Notes: generated by a model not told the origin, from the letters alone. A stretch of DNA of 42,074 bases from Methylococcus sp. UBA6136 (GCA_002423305.1 DIVI01000118.1:1-42074), one strand, 5' to 3'; shown: positions 17,961-26,653, counted from the first letter of the stretch. Made by a program: numbers and translations.

Positions 17961-18218
17961 GCGTCCTGTGATGGGTGCCCTTTGGTTGGTATAACGCGCC
18001 GCACCCACCCCACCCCTTACCAGCTTCGCTGTTAGCCGAGTGACAATCGGGGCAAGGCTTGAATTGAGAACGACAACTTCCGAATCCGGGGCATTATCGT
18101 CGTTTAGGGTTCACCATTCAATCCGAGCAATCTCGGCAAATGATGTAACGCCCGAGCAGGTCGAGCATGGCCTGTTAGAGACCCTCAATCTGAGCGGTGA
18201 TTCTACGCATGGCGGCGA
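17961..18218. other. Intergenic region between rpoE and glgP
   Basis: 258 bases upstream of rpoE and downstream of glgP, both on the minus strand. It should hold the rpoE promoter, but no clear sigma-70 or sigma-E -35/-10 pair with correct spacing was found; a GGAAGTT near 18080 on the minus strand resembles a sigma-E -35 but has no properly spaced TCTGA. A small reading frame on the plus strand crosses here, but it runs into the end of glgP and has no ribosome site. No terminator hairpin with a U tract was found after glgP. Confidence 0.4.
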
Positions 18219-20720
18219 TCACCTGACTGGCAACGAGTAGGCAGACACGGGCTTCAACTTCCATATATCACGATTGTATTCAGCGATGGTCCGATCTGAC
18301 GAAAACTTCCCCGCAGCCGCCGTGTTGAGGACACTCATTCGCGTCCAGTTCGCTTCATCCCGATAAGCCCTAGCCGCGCTCTGCTGGGCTTCCACATAGC
18401 CGGCGAAATCGGCGGCCGTCATCCACGGATCCCACGATCCCTTGATGGAGTCGATTATCGCATCGAAGATTCCGGGCTCGCCTGCATTGAAGTGGCCTGA
18501 CTCCAAAAGCGCCATGACCCTACTCAAATTCTCATCATCCTCAATGATCGCCTGGGGATCGTAGTGGGGACAAGCCTGCTCCACCTCTTCAGCGGTCAAG
18601 CCGAATAGGAAGAAATTCTCCGCGCCAACCTCCTCGCGAATCTCGATATTCGCCCCATCCAGCGTACCAATGGTGAGCGCACCATTCAGCATGAATTTCA
18701 TGTTACCGGTACCAGAAGCCTCCTTGCCTGCCGTTGAAATCTGTTCCGAAAGGTCGGTACCAGGACAGATGATTTCCATCGCCGTGACCCGATAGTTGGG
18801 CAGAAATACGACCTTGAGCTTGTCGCCCACCATAGGATCACGATTAACGACATCGGCGATGGCATTGATCAATTTGATAATGCGCTTGGCCATCTGGTAG
18901 CCCGGCGCGGCCTTGCCTCCAAAAAACACCACCCGAGGCGTCCAATCCTCCACATCCCCCCGCCGAATCCGATCATAAAGATGAATGACATGAAGGGCAT
19001 TGAGCAATTGCCGCTTGTACTCATGTATGCGCTTGACCTGAACATCAAACAATGCATCCGGGTCCAGCGTCACACCCAATTCATTGGAAGCATAAGTTGC
19101 CAGACGTTCCTTGTTGTTACGCTTAATGGTCCGCCAACGTTTACAGAAGGCGGGATCATCGGCATGCTGGGCCAATTCAGCCAGTCTGGTCAGATCGCGA
19201 GTCCACTCATCGCCAATGGTCTTGGTGATCAACGCCGCCAAGTCCGGATTGCACCCCGCAAGCCAGCGCCGCGGGGTAATACCGTTGGTCTTGTTGTTGA
19301 ATTTTTCAGGCCACAGCTCGTGAAAATCACTGAACATGCCCTGCACGAGGAGATCGGAATGAAGCTGGGCCACTCCGTTCACGGAAAAGCTGCCGACAAT
19401 CGCCAAATAGGCCATCCGAACCTGTTGCTCCCACCCTTCCTCGATCAGGGACATTCGCGCCAAACGCTCATTGTCGCCGGGCCATCGCTCGTTTACCTCC
19501 TTAAGAAAACCTGCATTGATCTCGAAAATGATTTCCAGCAAACGAGGCAGCAACTGGCGGAATAGCCGCACAGGCCATTTCTCCAAAGCCTCAGGAAGCA
19601 GGGTGTGGTTGGTGTAGGCCATGGTCTGGCGGGTAATCTGCCAGGCCTTATCCCAGGCCACGCCATGCTCGTCAACCAGCAAACGCATCAACTCGGCGAC
19701 GGCGATGGTCGGATGGGTATCATTGAGCTGAAATACATTTTTCTTTGCGAACTGACTGAAATTTTCGCCGTGCTTCTGAACCCAGTCCCGAATAATGTCC
19801 TGCAGGCTGGCTGACGCCAGGAAGTATTGCTGTCGTAGACGCAGTTCCTTGCCATTTTCGCTGGCGTCATTGGGATACAACACCATGGTGATGTTTTCCG
19901 CCATGTTCTTGGAGCGCACGGCCTCTGTGTAATCGCCGGCGTTGAACTCGCTAAGGCTAAACTCATCGGTTGCGGCCGCTTTCCACAGCCTCAAAGTATT
20001 GACTGTCCCATTCTGAAAACCGGGAATCGGGACATCAAAGGGCACCGCCAGTACGTCCTGTGTATTGATCCACTCCATGCGACCGTCTGCCATCGCCTTC
20101 GTGTGTCCACCAAAACGGATGCGGGTGGTTAACTCCGGCCGCTCAAGTTCCCAGACATGTCCATTTCGTAGCCAGTGATCGGGCTCTTCAAGCTGATAGC
20201 CGTGGTCAATCAACTGGCGGAACATCCCGTATTCATAGCGGATACCGTAACCCGTTACCGGCAGTTGTAGTGTGGCGCAGCTATCGACAAAACACGCGGC
20301 CAACCGCCCCAGCCCCCCATTGCCCAACCCCGCATCCACCTCGATATCGGCCAATTCCTCCAGATCAAGACCCAGTGTGTGCAGCGCCTTTTCCGTCGCA
20401 TGGGTGACGCCGAGATTGAGCATCGCATTACTGAGTGCCCGCCCCATCAGGAACTCCAGCGATAGGTAATAAGCTCGTCGGCAGTTGCCCTCCCCATAAG
20501 CCTGCTGTGTATCCTTCCAGCGCTCCATCAATCGGTCGCGCACAGCCAGTGCCAGTGAGGTATAGGTGTAGTGAGCGGATTTACAGGACTTCCCGCGACC
20601 AAGCGTGTAATTGAAGTGCTGGGCGATATCCTTGGCCAGCTCCTTTGGCTTCATACCCAGCGGAGAGGCATCGGTCAGGTGAGCAGTGGGATGGCTTTTG
20701 GTTAGCTTACGGTGAGGCAT
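18219..20720 (-). CDS. glgP: Glycogen/maltodextrin phosphorylase
   Basis: An 833-residue GT35 enzyme that releases glucose 1-phosphate from alpha-1,4-glucans. The pyridoxal phosphate site EASGTGNMKFMLNGALTIGT with its Lys is present, as are GLGNGGLGRLAACF near the N-terminus, FNNKTNGITPRRWL, and the KRIHEYKRQLLN motif. Length and motifs match the family. The ATG at 20720 has GGAAGA six bases upstream. No other glycogen gene is nearby, so it is a stand-alone locus; glycogen and maltodextrin substrates cannot be separated by sequence alone. Confidence 0.96.
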   Translation of the reverse strand: MPHRKLTKSHPTAHLTDASPLGMKPKELAKDIAQHFNYTLGRGKSCKSAHYTYTSLALAVRDRLMERWKDTQQAYGEGNCRRAYYLSLEFLMGRALSNAMLNLGVTHATEKALHTLGLDLEELADIEVDAGLGNGGLGRLAACFVDSCATLQLPVTGYGIRYEYGMFRQLIDHGYQLEEPDHWLRNGHVWELERPELTTRIRFGGHTKAMADGRMEWINTQDVLAVPFDVPIPGFQNGTVNTLRLWKAAATDEFSLSEFNAGDYTEAVRSKNMAENITMVLYPNDASENGKELRLRQQYFLASASLQDIIRDWVQKHGENFSQFAKKNVFQLNDTHPTIAVAELMRLLVDEHGVAWDKAWQITRQTMAYTNHTLLPEALEKWPVRLFRQLLPRLLEIIFEINAGFLKEVNERWPGDNERLARMSLIEEGWEQQVRMAYLAIVGSFSVNGVAQLHSDLLVQGMFSDFHELWPEKFNNKTNGITPRRWLAGCNPDLAALITKTIGDEWTRDLTRLAELAQHADDPAFCKRWRTIKRNNKERLATYASNELGVTLDPDALFDVQVKRIHEYKRQLLNALHVIHLYDRIRRGDVEDWTPRVVFFGGKAAPGYQMAKRIIKLINAIADVVNRDPMVGDKLKVVFLPNYRVTAMEIICPGTDLSEQISTAGKEASGTGNMKFMLNGALTIGTLDGANIEIREEVGAENFFLFGLTAEEVEQACPHYDPQAIIEDDENLSRVMALLESGHFNAGEPGIFDAIIDSIKGSWDPWMTAADFAGYVEAQQSAARAYRDEANWTRMSVLNTAAAGKFSSDRTIAEYNRDIWKLKPVSAYSLPVR

Positions 20721-20919
20721 GCGTATCTTCCGTTTTAGGCAACTGGATCTTTCGGCCAGAAACCGCTAGACAAGGGGTTGGGGGAGAGCAACCCAGCGGG
20801 GAACGTCATTGAATCGAATCCAAAGGCAATCCCGCCAGCAGTAATTTCACCCTAATTATCTCACTCATTACGGCAATGATTGAGCCACAAACAGGAATCG
20901 GCCCATTCACTGAACGCAC

Positions 20920-22335
20920 TCAAACATCAAGATGGAGCTCGGCAATCTTTCGAGTCAATGTATTTCTGCCATACCCCAAAAGCTTGGCGGCTTCCTGCCG
21001 CCGACCCCGTGTTGCTCCCAGCGCAGTGGTGATCAGGATGCCCTCAGCGGACTCTATGGCCTCCTTGGCAATATTGACGTGACCACGCTTGAGCTCATCA
21101 TCCACCCAAGTGCGCAGAGCCTCCTGCCAGCCCTCCCCCACCTGCGAGAAAACGGCTTCCCTGGGGGGCTGCAGCAGCTCGGGCGGCAGGTCATCGAGAT
21201 GAACATCCTTGCCAGCCGCCATCACCGTGATCCAGCGACAGGTGTTTTCCAGCTGACGGACATTACCCGGCCAATCGAGACCACAAAGGTAAGCCTCCAC
21301 ATCCGGAAGCAGGAGTTTCGTTTCGGCCTTGATTTCCTTGCTGGCCTCCTTGAGAAAATGCCGCAGCAACAAGGGGATGTCCTGACGGCGTTCGCGTAAT
21401 GGCGGCAAATGAATGCGGATGACATTCAGACGGTGGAAGAGGTCTTCGCGAAAACGTCCCTCGGCAACCAATGAATCCAGATTCTGGTGAGTCGCTGCAA
21501 TGATGCGCACATCCACCCGGACAGGTGCGTGAGCCCCCACAGGAAAGAACTCACCATCGGCCAGAACCCGCAGCAACCGGGTCTGCAACTCAGCGGGCAT
21601 ATCCCCGATTTCATCAAGAAACAGCGTGCCCCCATCGGCCTGCTCAAAACGGCCCGCCCTTCTTGCCTGAGCCCCCGTGAAAGCCCCGCGCTCATGACCG
21701 AACAGCTCTGACTCCAAAAGATCTCTCGGTATGGCCGCCATGTTCAGCGCAATGAAGGGCTGAGCCGCGCGAGGACTATGGCGGTGCAAAGCCTTGGCCA
21801 CGAGCTCTTTGCCGGTCCCTGACTCCCCATTGATCAACACGGTGATATGCGACCGCGCCAGCCGCGCAATGGCCCTGAAGACCTCCTGCATGGTCGGTGC
21901 GGCACCAATGATCTCCGGCGTCGCCTCCGGCATGGGGCTGGGTTCCCGCTCAAGCCGGAGATTTCGGGCTTGGGCACAGGCGCGCTGAACCCGATCCACC
22001 GCCTCGTCGACATCGAAGGGTTTGGGCAGATACTCGAATGCACCACCATGAAAGGCGGAAACCGCGCTCTCCAGATCGGAATGAGCGGTCATGATGATGA
22101 CCGGCAGATCGGGATAACGCTCCTGTAACCTTTTCAGTAGCGACAAACCATCCATGCCTGGCATTCGAATGTCGGTAATGATGGCTTCAGGTAATGCCTG
22201 ACCCAGACTCTCCAACAACCCGCCCGCGCTGGAAAAGCTCCGCGTCTCGATGCCCGCTTTTTGCAACGCTTTTTCAAGTACCCAGCGGATCGATCGGTCA
22301 TCATCGACGATCCATACCTGATCTGCTTTAGTCAT
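20920..22335 (-). CDS. glnG: Nitrogen regulator NtrC (sigma-54 activator)
   Basis: A 471-residue response regulator (also ntrC). The receiver domain has the acidic pocket VDDD and phospho-acceptor Asp55 in ITDIRMPGMDG. The AAA+ domain has Walker A GESGTGKE, the sigma-54 contact loop GAFTGA and GTLFLDEIGD. The C-terminal Fis-type helix-turn-helix is RRQEAAKLLGYGRNTLTRK. When phosphorylated by NtrB it activates nitrogen-assimilation promoters. The ATG at 22335 overlaps the end of ntrB by eight bases. The usual neighbour glnA is not in the window. Confidence 0.96.
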   Translation of the reverse strand: MTKADQVWIVDDDRSIRWVLEKALQKAGIETRSFSSAGGLLESLGQALPEAIITDIRMPGMDGLSLLKRLQERYPDLPVIIMTAHSDLESAVSAFHGGAFEYLPKPFDVDEAVDRVQRACAQARNLRLEREPSPMPEATPEIIGAAPTMQEVFRAIARLARSHITVLINGESGTGKELVAKALHRHSPRAAQPFIALNMAAIPRDLLESELFGHERGAFTGAQARRAGRFEQADGGTLFLDEIGDMPAELQTRLLRVLADGEFFPVGAHAPVRVDVRIIAATHQNLDSLVAEGRFREDLFHRLNVIRIHLPPLRERRQDIPLLLRHFLKEASKEIKAETKLLLPDVEAYLCGLDWPGNVRQLENTCRWITVMAAGKDVHLDDLPPELLQPPREAVFSQVGEGWQEALRTWVDDELKRGHVNIAKEAIESAEGILITTALGATRGRRQEAAKLLGYGRNTLTRKIAELHLDV

Positions 22336-23407
22336 GACCCATCTCCAGAGGCAAAAAGATTGAAAAAACCGTGTGACCCGGCTCACTACCGCACTCGATC
22401 AAGCCACCGTGCTGATTGATCAATGATTGGGCAATCGAAAGACCCAAGCCCGTTCCCTCTGCCCTCCCGGTGACCATGGGATAAAAAATCTGCCCCATCA
22501 GCGCATCCGGAATGCCTGGCCCATCATCTTCCACATCGATCTTTACCACCAGGCGGTTTCGTTTGTTGCCAATGGTCACCTGCCGATGAATACGAGTACG
22601 AATCAAAATGCGACCCCGAGCCCCCACCGCCTGAGCAGCGTTTCTGACAATGTTCAGAATCGCCTGGATCAACAGATCGCCGTCTCCGTTCACCAGAGGG
22701 ATGCTGGGATCGTAATCCCGCTCGATAGAGACGCCCGCTGGCGCTTCCACCTGAACCAGTTGTCGCACTCGCTCCAGCACCCTATGTATATTGATGGGCT
22801 CCAACAAAAGAGGCTTGTTTGGGCCAAGCATGCGATCTACAAGCGACTGCAAACGATCAGACTCGTCCATGATGATCTGCGTGTATTCCCTTAACTCCTC
22901 GCTGGCCAGTTCGCGCTGAAGGAGTTGCGCTGACCCACGGATGCCACCCAAGGGATTCTTGATTTCATGTGCCAGCCCGCGCAGCAGCATGCGTGCGGCG
23001 TTCTGCTGCGCCAAAATCTGCTCTTCCATGGAAATACGGAGGTGCCGATCTACCTGCTCTATCTGCACCAGTACGGCTTCGGCTCTGTCAGTATCCTTTT
23101 CCTGAATCGGCACGATGGTCAGATTGACCGTGATGGGGTGCGCTGGCGCACCAAAAGCAAGGTTGCGCTTGGTGAGCGATTCGCTTTTCGTCAAGGCTCG
23201 CTTGAAATCCGACTCCATGGTGCGATCGCTGGGGCCAAACAGGTCTTTGGCCCGAGCGCCCATGGCCTGCCGCGCACTGACGGCAAACAGCATCTCCCCG
23301 GCAAGATTGATGTAGACCAGTCGACAGCCCTGGTCGAACAACAGGACCGCATCGGTGAGGTGGTCGAGTATTCGGGGGTTGATGGACGCGGGATCTTGGT
23401 AATTCAT
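22328..23407 (-). CDS. glnL: Nitrogen sensor kinase NtrB
   Basis: A 359-residue soluble histidine kinase/phosphatase (also ntrB) that, with PII, sets NtrC phosphorylation. An N-terminal PAS domain (about 10-120) precedes the DHp helix with phospho-acceptor His147 in LAHEIKNPLGG. The ATPase domain has the N box NIVRNAAQA, DDGPGIP and GTGLGLSIAQ. No transmembrane segment is present. The ATG at 23407 is chosen because the upstream open frame encodes an unrelated hydrophobic stretch; its ribosome site is weak. Confidence 0.95.
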   Translation of the reverse strand: MNYQDPASINPRILDHLTDAVLLFDQGCRLVYINLAGEMLFAVSARQAMGARAKDLFGPSDRTMESDFKRALTKSESLTKRNLAFGAPAHPITVNLTIVPIQEKDTDRAEAVLVQIEQVDRHLRISMEEQILAQQNAARMLLRGLAHEIKNPLGGIRGSAQLLQRELASEELREYTQIIMDESDRLQSLVDRMLGPNKPLLLEPINIHRVLERVRQLVQVEAPAGVSIERDYDPSIPLVNGDGDLLIQAILNIVRNAAQAVGARGRILIRTRIHRQVTIGNKRNRLVVKIDVEDDGPGIPDALMGQIFYPMVTGRAEGTGLGLSIAQSLINQHGGLIECGSEPGHTVFSIFLPLEMGHD

Positions 23408-23496
23408 GACAAGTACCAAGCAATTTGGGGGCCAGAAGAACGTGATTGAAGAGGATGAGGAGACGGGGTTAGCGAGGAGCCAAAACATACACATCA

Positions 23497-23513
23497 CGCA
23501 CCATCATGGGGCG
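23497..23513. promoter_or_regulatory. NtrC-box-like palindrome upstream of ntrB
   Basis: The sequence CGCACC-ATCAT-GGGGCG matches the enteric NtrC site TGCACC-N5-GGTGCA at 9 of 12 positions with exact spacing. It lies about 90 bases upstream of the ntrB start. This would suit autoregulation by NtrC, repressing or activating ntrBC. It is a match by eye to one consensus and could be chance; no sigma-54 -24/-12 element was found beside it. Confidence 0.4.
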
Positions 23514-23524
23514 CTTGATGATTC

Positions 23525-23562
23525 AAAAAAAGCTCCACCTTGGGGCACAAAGAATCTGGAGC
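23525..23562 (-). terminator. Rho-independent terminator of the hvfABC-type operon
   Basis: Read on the minus strand: GCTCCA, a 19-base interior that can pair further (CTTTG with CAAGG), TGGAGC, then seven T residues. It begins ten bases after the stop of the DUF2063 gene and so closes the three-gene operon before ntrB. Confidence 0.75.
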
Positions 23563-23571
23563 GGCTATTTC

Positions 23572-24336
23572 TCAGCCGTGAAGACCGATTAACCCCTTCA
23601 GATGCAGGTTTCGGATCAGTTCCTCACCAAACTCCAGCACCATATCCGGCTCCGGATGCTGAAGCTCTTGAGCAATCATCAACAAATGCTCGCGAACCGT
23701 CAGCCCGGGCGAATCATCCAACGACTGAAGCAGGCGATATGAAACCTGATTAAGCTCCATGAACCGGACCAGGTCTTCCTGATTCCGGTAAACCACAAGA
23801 AAGGTCAGCGTTCCATCGGGAGCTGACGGCTTGAAATTCGGGCCTATGCGATGCACAGGAAATCCATACGCCACCGGCCAAGCCACGGGCGACAGGGAAA
23901 CGCAGTCATCCAGAATCAACGCACCGGATGCATTACCGGCCTCCGGCAGTTCCTCTTCTGAGACGGCCAGGGCGAGTTCTACCCATTCGTAATGTGCCAA
24001 TTCAAGGAGAAAAGGTGGGTCGACTGACTCCTCTGACCGTTCATTCGATAGATATTCAAGAAACTCCTCGGCAATTTCGATGAACAATGGTGTTTTGCAG
24101 TGGTGCCCCCGATAGAAATCTCTAATCAAGGATCGCCAGGCTTCTTCACCCAACACACTCTTCGATACCGGAAAGGCGGTCGCAATAAAGTTTTCAATAT
24201 TATTGAAGAATAGGTCACGGTAAGCGGCCATTCGCTGACAAGGGACATCGTTCGGCGGGATCACTCCCTCCGGATCGCGGATGTAGGCAGCAAAGGCGAC
24301 CTGGGTGCGCTGAAAATCGTACAGAAACTCAGGCAT
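23572..24336 (-). CDS. hvfC: DUF2063 family RiPP maturation partner (HvfC/BufC-like)
   Basis: A 254-residue protein of the DUF2063 family. The N-terminal half has the family pattern QMAAYRDLFFNNIENFIATAFPVSK-like (YRDLFFNNIENFI and AFPVSKSVLGEEAW). The family is known as the partner that binds the precursor peptide and presents it to the MNIO (DUF692) enzyme. The C-terminal half (about 150-240) resembles the winged-helix-like recognition region of these proteins. The start at 24336 overlaps the upstream DUF692 gene by eight bases and the gene is the last of the operon, followed by a terminator. Confidence 0.87.
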   Translation of the reverse strand: MPEFLYDFQRTQVAFAAYIRDPEGVIPPNDVPCQRMAAYRDLFFNNIENFIATAFPVSKSVLGEEAWRSLIRDFYRGHHCKTPLFIEIAEEFLEYLSNERSEESVDPPFLLELAHYEWVELALAVSEEELPEAGNASGALILDDCVSLSPVAWPVAYGFPVHRIGPNFKPSAPDGTLTFLVVYRNQEDLVRFMELNQVSYRLLQSLDDSPGLTVREHLLMIAQELQHPEPDMVLEFGEELIRNLHLKGLIGLHG

Positions 24337-25180
24337 AGCGGAGAGCCAATGGAGCGTGAGCCAGCTGAAGCCGCTTGATCTCGTCGATCTCCATCAACAG
24401 TTCGGACAGTGGCGGCAGATTGAAATCCCGCTCCAGAAGGGTTGGAACCACCCCGAAATTCGAATAAACCCGATCCAGCAAACGCCAGACGGGATCGATG
24501 ACAGCCGCCCCATGCGTGTCGATCAGAAAATCTTCGGCCTCCACATAGTGACCCGCCACATGAAGACCCACGATCTTCTCCGCCGGCATCGCATCAATGA
24601 AGGACGCAGCGTCATAGTCGTGGTTGATGCTGTTGACGTAAACATTGTTCACATCAAGCAGTAGGTCGCAGTCAGCCTCATCAAGCACAGCCAGCAGGAA
24701 ATCGCATTCATCCAGCGCTTTCCCGGGCGCCGCGTAGTAGGAAATATTCTCGATGGCGATGCGACGATCGAGAATCGTCTGAGTACGACGAATACGCTCG
24801 GCGACGTAATGAACCGCTTCCTCGGTGAAAGGAATCGGCATGAGGTCATAAAGATGCCCCTCATCGGAGCAGTAACTGAGGTGTTCGCTATAACTGCCAA
24901 TTTGGTGAATATCAAGAAACGTTTTGAGTTCCTTGAGAAACACCTCGTCAAGCGGAGCAGGAGATCCCAGAGAGAGGGAAAGACCGTGACAGCAGAAAGG
25001 GTGGGATTCAGTCAGTGCACGAAACTGTCTGCCGAGCCGCCCCCCAACATGCATCCAATTTTCTGGGGCAACTTCGTAGAAATCAACCTGACCCGGTTTC
25101 GACCCAGAGAGCGGGCCTAACATGGCCCGCCTCAAACCTAACCCAGCACCTTGAACTGCCAATGGGTTCGATAACGGCAT
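24329..25180 (-). CDS. hvfB: MNIO-family (DUF692) multinuclear iron oxidase, HvfB/BufB-like
   Basis: A 283-residue TIM-barrel enzyme of the DUF692 family. Visible metal-ligand-type motifs include YEVAPENW, CCHGLSLSLGS, YSEHLSY, IENISYY, LLDVNNVYVNS, VGLHVAGH and DTHG. Members use two or three iron ions to oxidise cysteine residues in a precursor peptide, giving oxazolone/thioamide or thiooxazole products that bind copper. The ATG at 25180 is chosen over a TTG at 25186; neither has a strong ribosome site, suggesting coupling to the precursor gene 23 bases upstream. Its partner DUF2063 gene overlaps its 3' end. Confidence 0.93.
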   Translation of the reverse strand: MPLSNPLAVQGAGLGLRRAMLGPLSGSKPGQVDFYEVAPENWMHVGGRLGRQFRALTESHPFCCHGLSLSLGSPAPLDEVFLKELKTFLDIHQIGSYSEHLSYCSDEGHLYDLMPIPFTEEAVHYVAERIRRTQTILDRRIAIENISYYAAPGKALDECDFLLAVLDEADCDLLLDVNNVYVNSINHDYDAASFIDAMPAEKIVGLHVAGHYVEAEDFLIDTHGAAVIDPVWRLLDRVYSNFGVVPTLLERDFNLPPLSELLMEIDEIKRLQLAHAPLALRYA

Positions 25181-25203
25181 GAGCAAGGATTTATTAAATC
25201 CGT

Positions 25204-25533
25204 CTATTTGTTCGGGGTAGCCGGCGCGTTAGTAGACTGATCCATCTTCATACCGGCGCACTTTCCTTCCATGGCCTTGCCTTCCTGTTCCGGCGTCTTC
25301 TTGGCTTGGTCCATCATCGCGCCACAGTTCATTTCGGGGCTTTGCATTTTTTGGCCGCCGCATTTACCTTCGCCGCAGACCATTTCTTTCGTTTCCTTGG
25401 TCGCTTCTGCCAATTGGACGTAACCTGACGCCAAGTCCTTTGCTGCAAACGGGTTCTCACTCGCCCCAGCGACTCCCACCAGAGAACTCGCGACAGCCGC
25501 ACCCAAGACAGTGGAGAATTTATTCTTGCTCAT
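25204..25533 (-). CDS. hvfA: Exported Cys-containing RiPP precursor, HvfA/bufferin-like
   Basis: A 109-residue precursor. A Sec-type signal peptide (KNKFSTVLGAAVASSLVGVAGA, cleaved around residue 23) precedes an ENPFAAKDLASGYVQLAEA segment typical of HvfA-type leaders. The rest is low in hydrophobicity with four Cys: 53 and 58 (VCGEGKCGG), 70 (MNCGAMM) and 92 (EGKCAGM). The EGKC repeats are where MNIO enzymes modify cysteine in this family; the products are described as copper-binding. The C-terminal tail is Met/Lys/Asn/Pro-rich. The ATG at 25533 has GAGGT nine bases upstream. It starts an operon with the MNIO and DUF2063 genes; the DoxX gene often found fourth is missing. Confidence 0.85.
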   Translation of the reverse strand: MSKNKFSTVLGAAVASSLVGVAGASENPFAAKDLASGYVQLAEATKETKEMVCGEGKCGGQKMQSPEMNCGAMMDQAKKTPEQEGKAMEGKCAGMKMDQSTNAPATPNK

Positions 25534-25880
25534 TACGTGGTGACCTCGTTGGTTGTTGAAAGAACGGAACTATCCGAAATATGAAAGGCCGTGAAGGCCG
25601 CTCATGCGATTGGTTTGGTGGCCGCTTCTGGTGACTTTCCAGCCATGCCGATCGGCCTGTTACGGTCGGGCATTCTCACACACCGGTCTCCATCATGCAC
25701 TGTTAGTGCCCCCAGAAACCATTGCAAAGCCATACAGCTGCGGCTGCTTACGACAAGACATACAACAATCCGTTCAAATTCAGTGGAAATTCGGTCGATT
25801 GACCGACGAATGGAAACGCTCAGCCGCTTGAGCTATGCTCTCGGCCATTGGAACCCTATCAACTGACTTGAGGACCGCCC
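25534..25880. other. Divergent intergenic region (347 bases)
   Basis: Lies between the hvfA-type gene (minus) and the zinc-ribbon gene (plus) and must carry both promoters. I see no confident -35/-10 pair. Short symmetric elements are present: a 10-base palindrome GCCGATCGGC at 25647-25656, GGCC-GTGAA-GGCC near 25588, and TCGGTC-GATT-GACCGA at 25791-25806, about 75 bases before the zinc-ribbon start. Open frames on the plus strand here lack ribosome sites and family character. Confidence 0.5.
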
Positions 25881-26069
25881 ATGTTTTGCCGTCATTGTGG
25901 AAGCGAACTGAAGGACAAAGCCGTGGTTTGCAGCAACTGCGGCGCCGGTGTTGAGGAAGGCGGTGAAACCCTCTCTGTGACAACCCCGAAATGGAGCTGG
26001 TTCACGATGTTCGTCACTGTCGGCATTCTATTCATTCTGCTGCTGGTCGCCATCATCGCCGGTCTTTGA
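25881..26069 (+). CDS. Small zinc-ribbon membrane protein
   Basis: A 62-residue protein. A zinc ribbon at the N-terminus has two CxxC pairs (FCRHCG at 2-7 and VCSNCG at 16-21), then a short linker and one transmembrane helix (about 40-60, FTMFVTVGILFILLLVAIIAGL). GAGGA lies seven bases before the ATG. The ribbon should face the cytoplasm. Function unknown; it is divergent from the hvfABC-type operon and convergent with orn. Confidence 0.8.
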   Translation: MFCRHCGSELKDKAVVCSNCGAGVEEGGETLSVTTPKWSWFTMFVTVGILFILLLVAIIAGL

Positions 26070-26107
26070 GAAAGCGACCACCATCAGCGGCAAAACAAGC
26101 GCTGCCT

Positions 26108-26653
26108 TCAAATCTTGAGAACACTTGCCCGGTAGTACTTGAGTTCGCCAATCGACTCATGAACATCGTCCAGCGCCTGATGCTTGCTAACCTTCTTGGC
26201 GCCTTCGGCAAACTGGGGCGCCCACCTCGCAACCAGTTCCTTGAGCGTAGAGACATCAAGATTGCGGTAGTGAAAGAACGCTTCCAGCTTGGGCATACCA
26301 CTAGCCATGAAACGACGATCCTGGCAGATGCTGTTGCCGCACATGGGTGACGCGCCCGCAGGCACCCATTGCGTCAGAAAGTCCAGCGTAAGCTGTTCCG
26401 CATCGACTTCCCTGAGGGAACTCTCTCTGACTCGGGTTATCAGACCAGATTCACCGTGATGCTTCTGGTTCCATTCATCCATGGCCATGAGCGTGTACTC
26501 GGGCTGGAAAACGGCCAGCACGGGGCCTTCGGCGAGGACATTTAAATCCTTGTCAGTCACCACAGTAGCGATCTCGATGATCTTGTCTTTGCTAGGGTCA
26601 AGACCGGTCATTTCCAGATCGATCCAAACGAGATTCTGCGGATTCTGTGACAT
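26108..26653 (-). CDS. orn: Oligoribonuclease
   Basis: A 181-residue DEDDh 3'-5' exonuclease that degrades 2-5 nt RNAs and pGpG, the breakdown product of c-di-GMP. The first acidic pair is Asp12 and Glu14 in VWIDLEMTGL; the later motif with the general-base His is KHQALDDVHESI. The length matches the family. It is convergent with the zinc-ribbon gene and divergent from the M48 protease/rsgA pair, a common gammaproteobacterial orn-rsgA neighbourhood. Confidence 0.96.
   Translation of the reverse strand: MSQNPQNLVWIDLEMTGLDPSKDKIIEIATVVTDKDLNVLAEGPVLAVFQPEYTLMAMDEWNQKHHGESGLITRVRESSLREVDAEQLTLDFLTQWVPAGASPMCGNSICQDRRFMASGMPKLEAFFHYRNLDVSTLKELVARWAPQFAEGAKKVSKHQALDDVHESIGELKYYRASVLKI

Noticed and set aside
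18000..18100. Possible sigma-E autoregulatory promoter before rpoE
   Set aside because: GGAAGTT on the minus strand resembles a -35 but no TCTGA-type -10 occurs at 15-17 bases.
18040..18240. Plus-strand open frame in the rpoE-glgP gap
   Set aside because: No ribosome site, no family features, and it overlaps the end of glgP.
25591..25866. Plus-strand open frame in the 347-base intergenic region
   Set aside because: No good ribosome site and an Arg/Ser/Thr-rich composition unlike real proteins; overlapping frames exist too.
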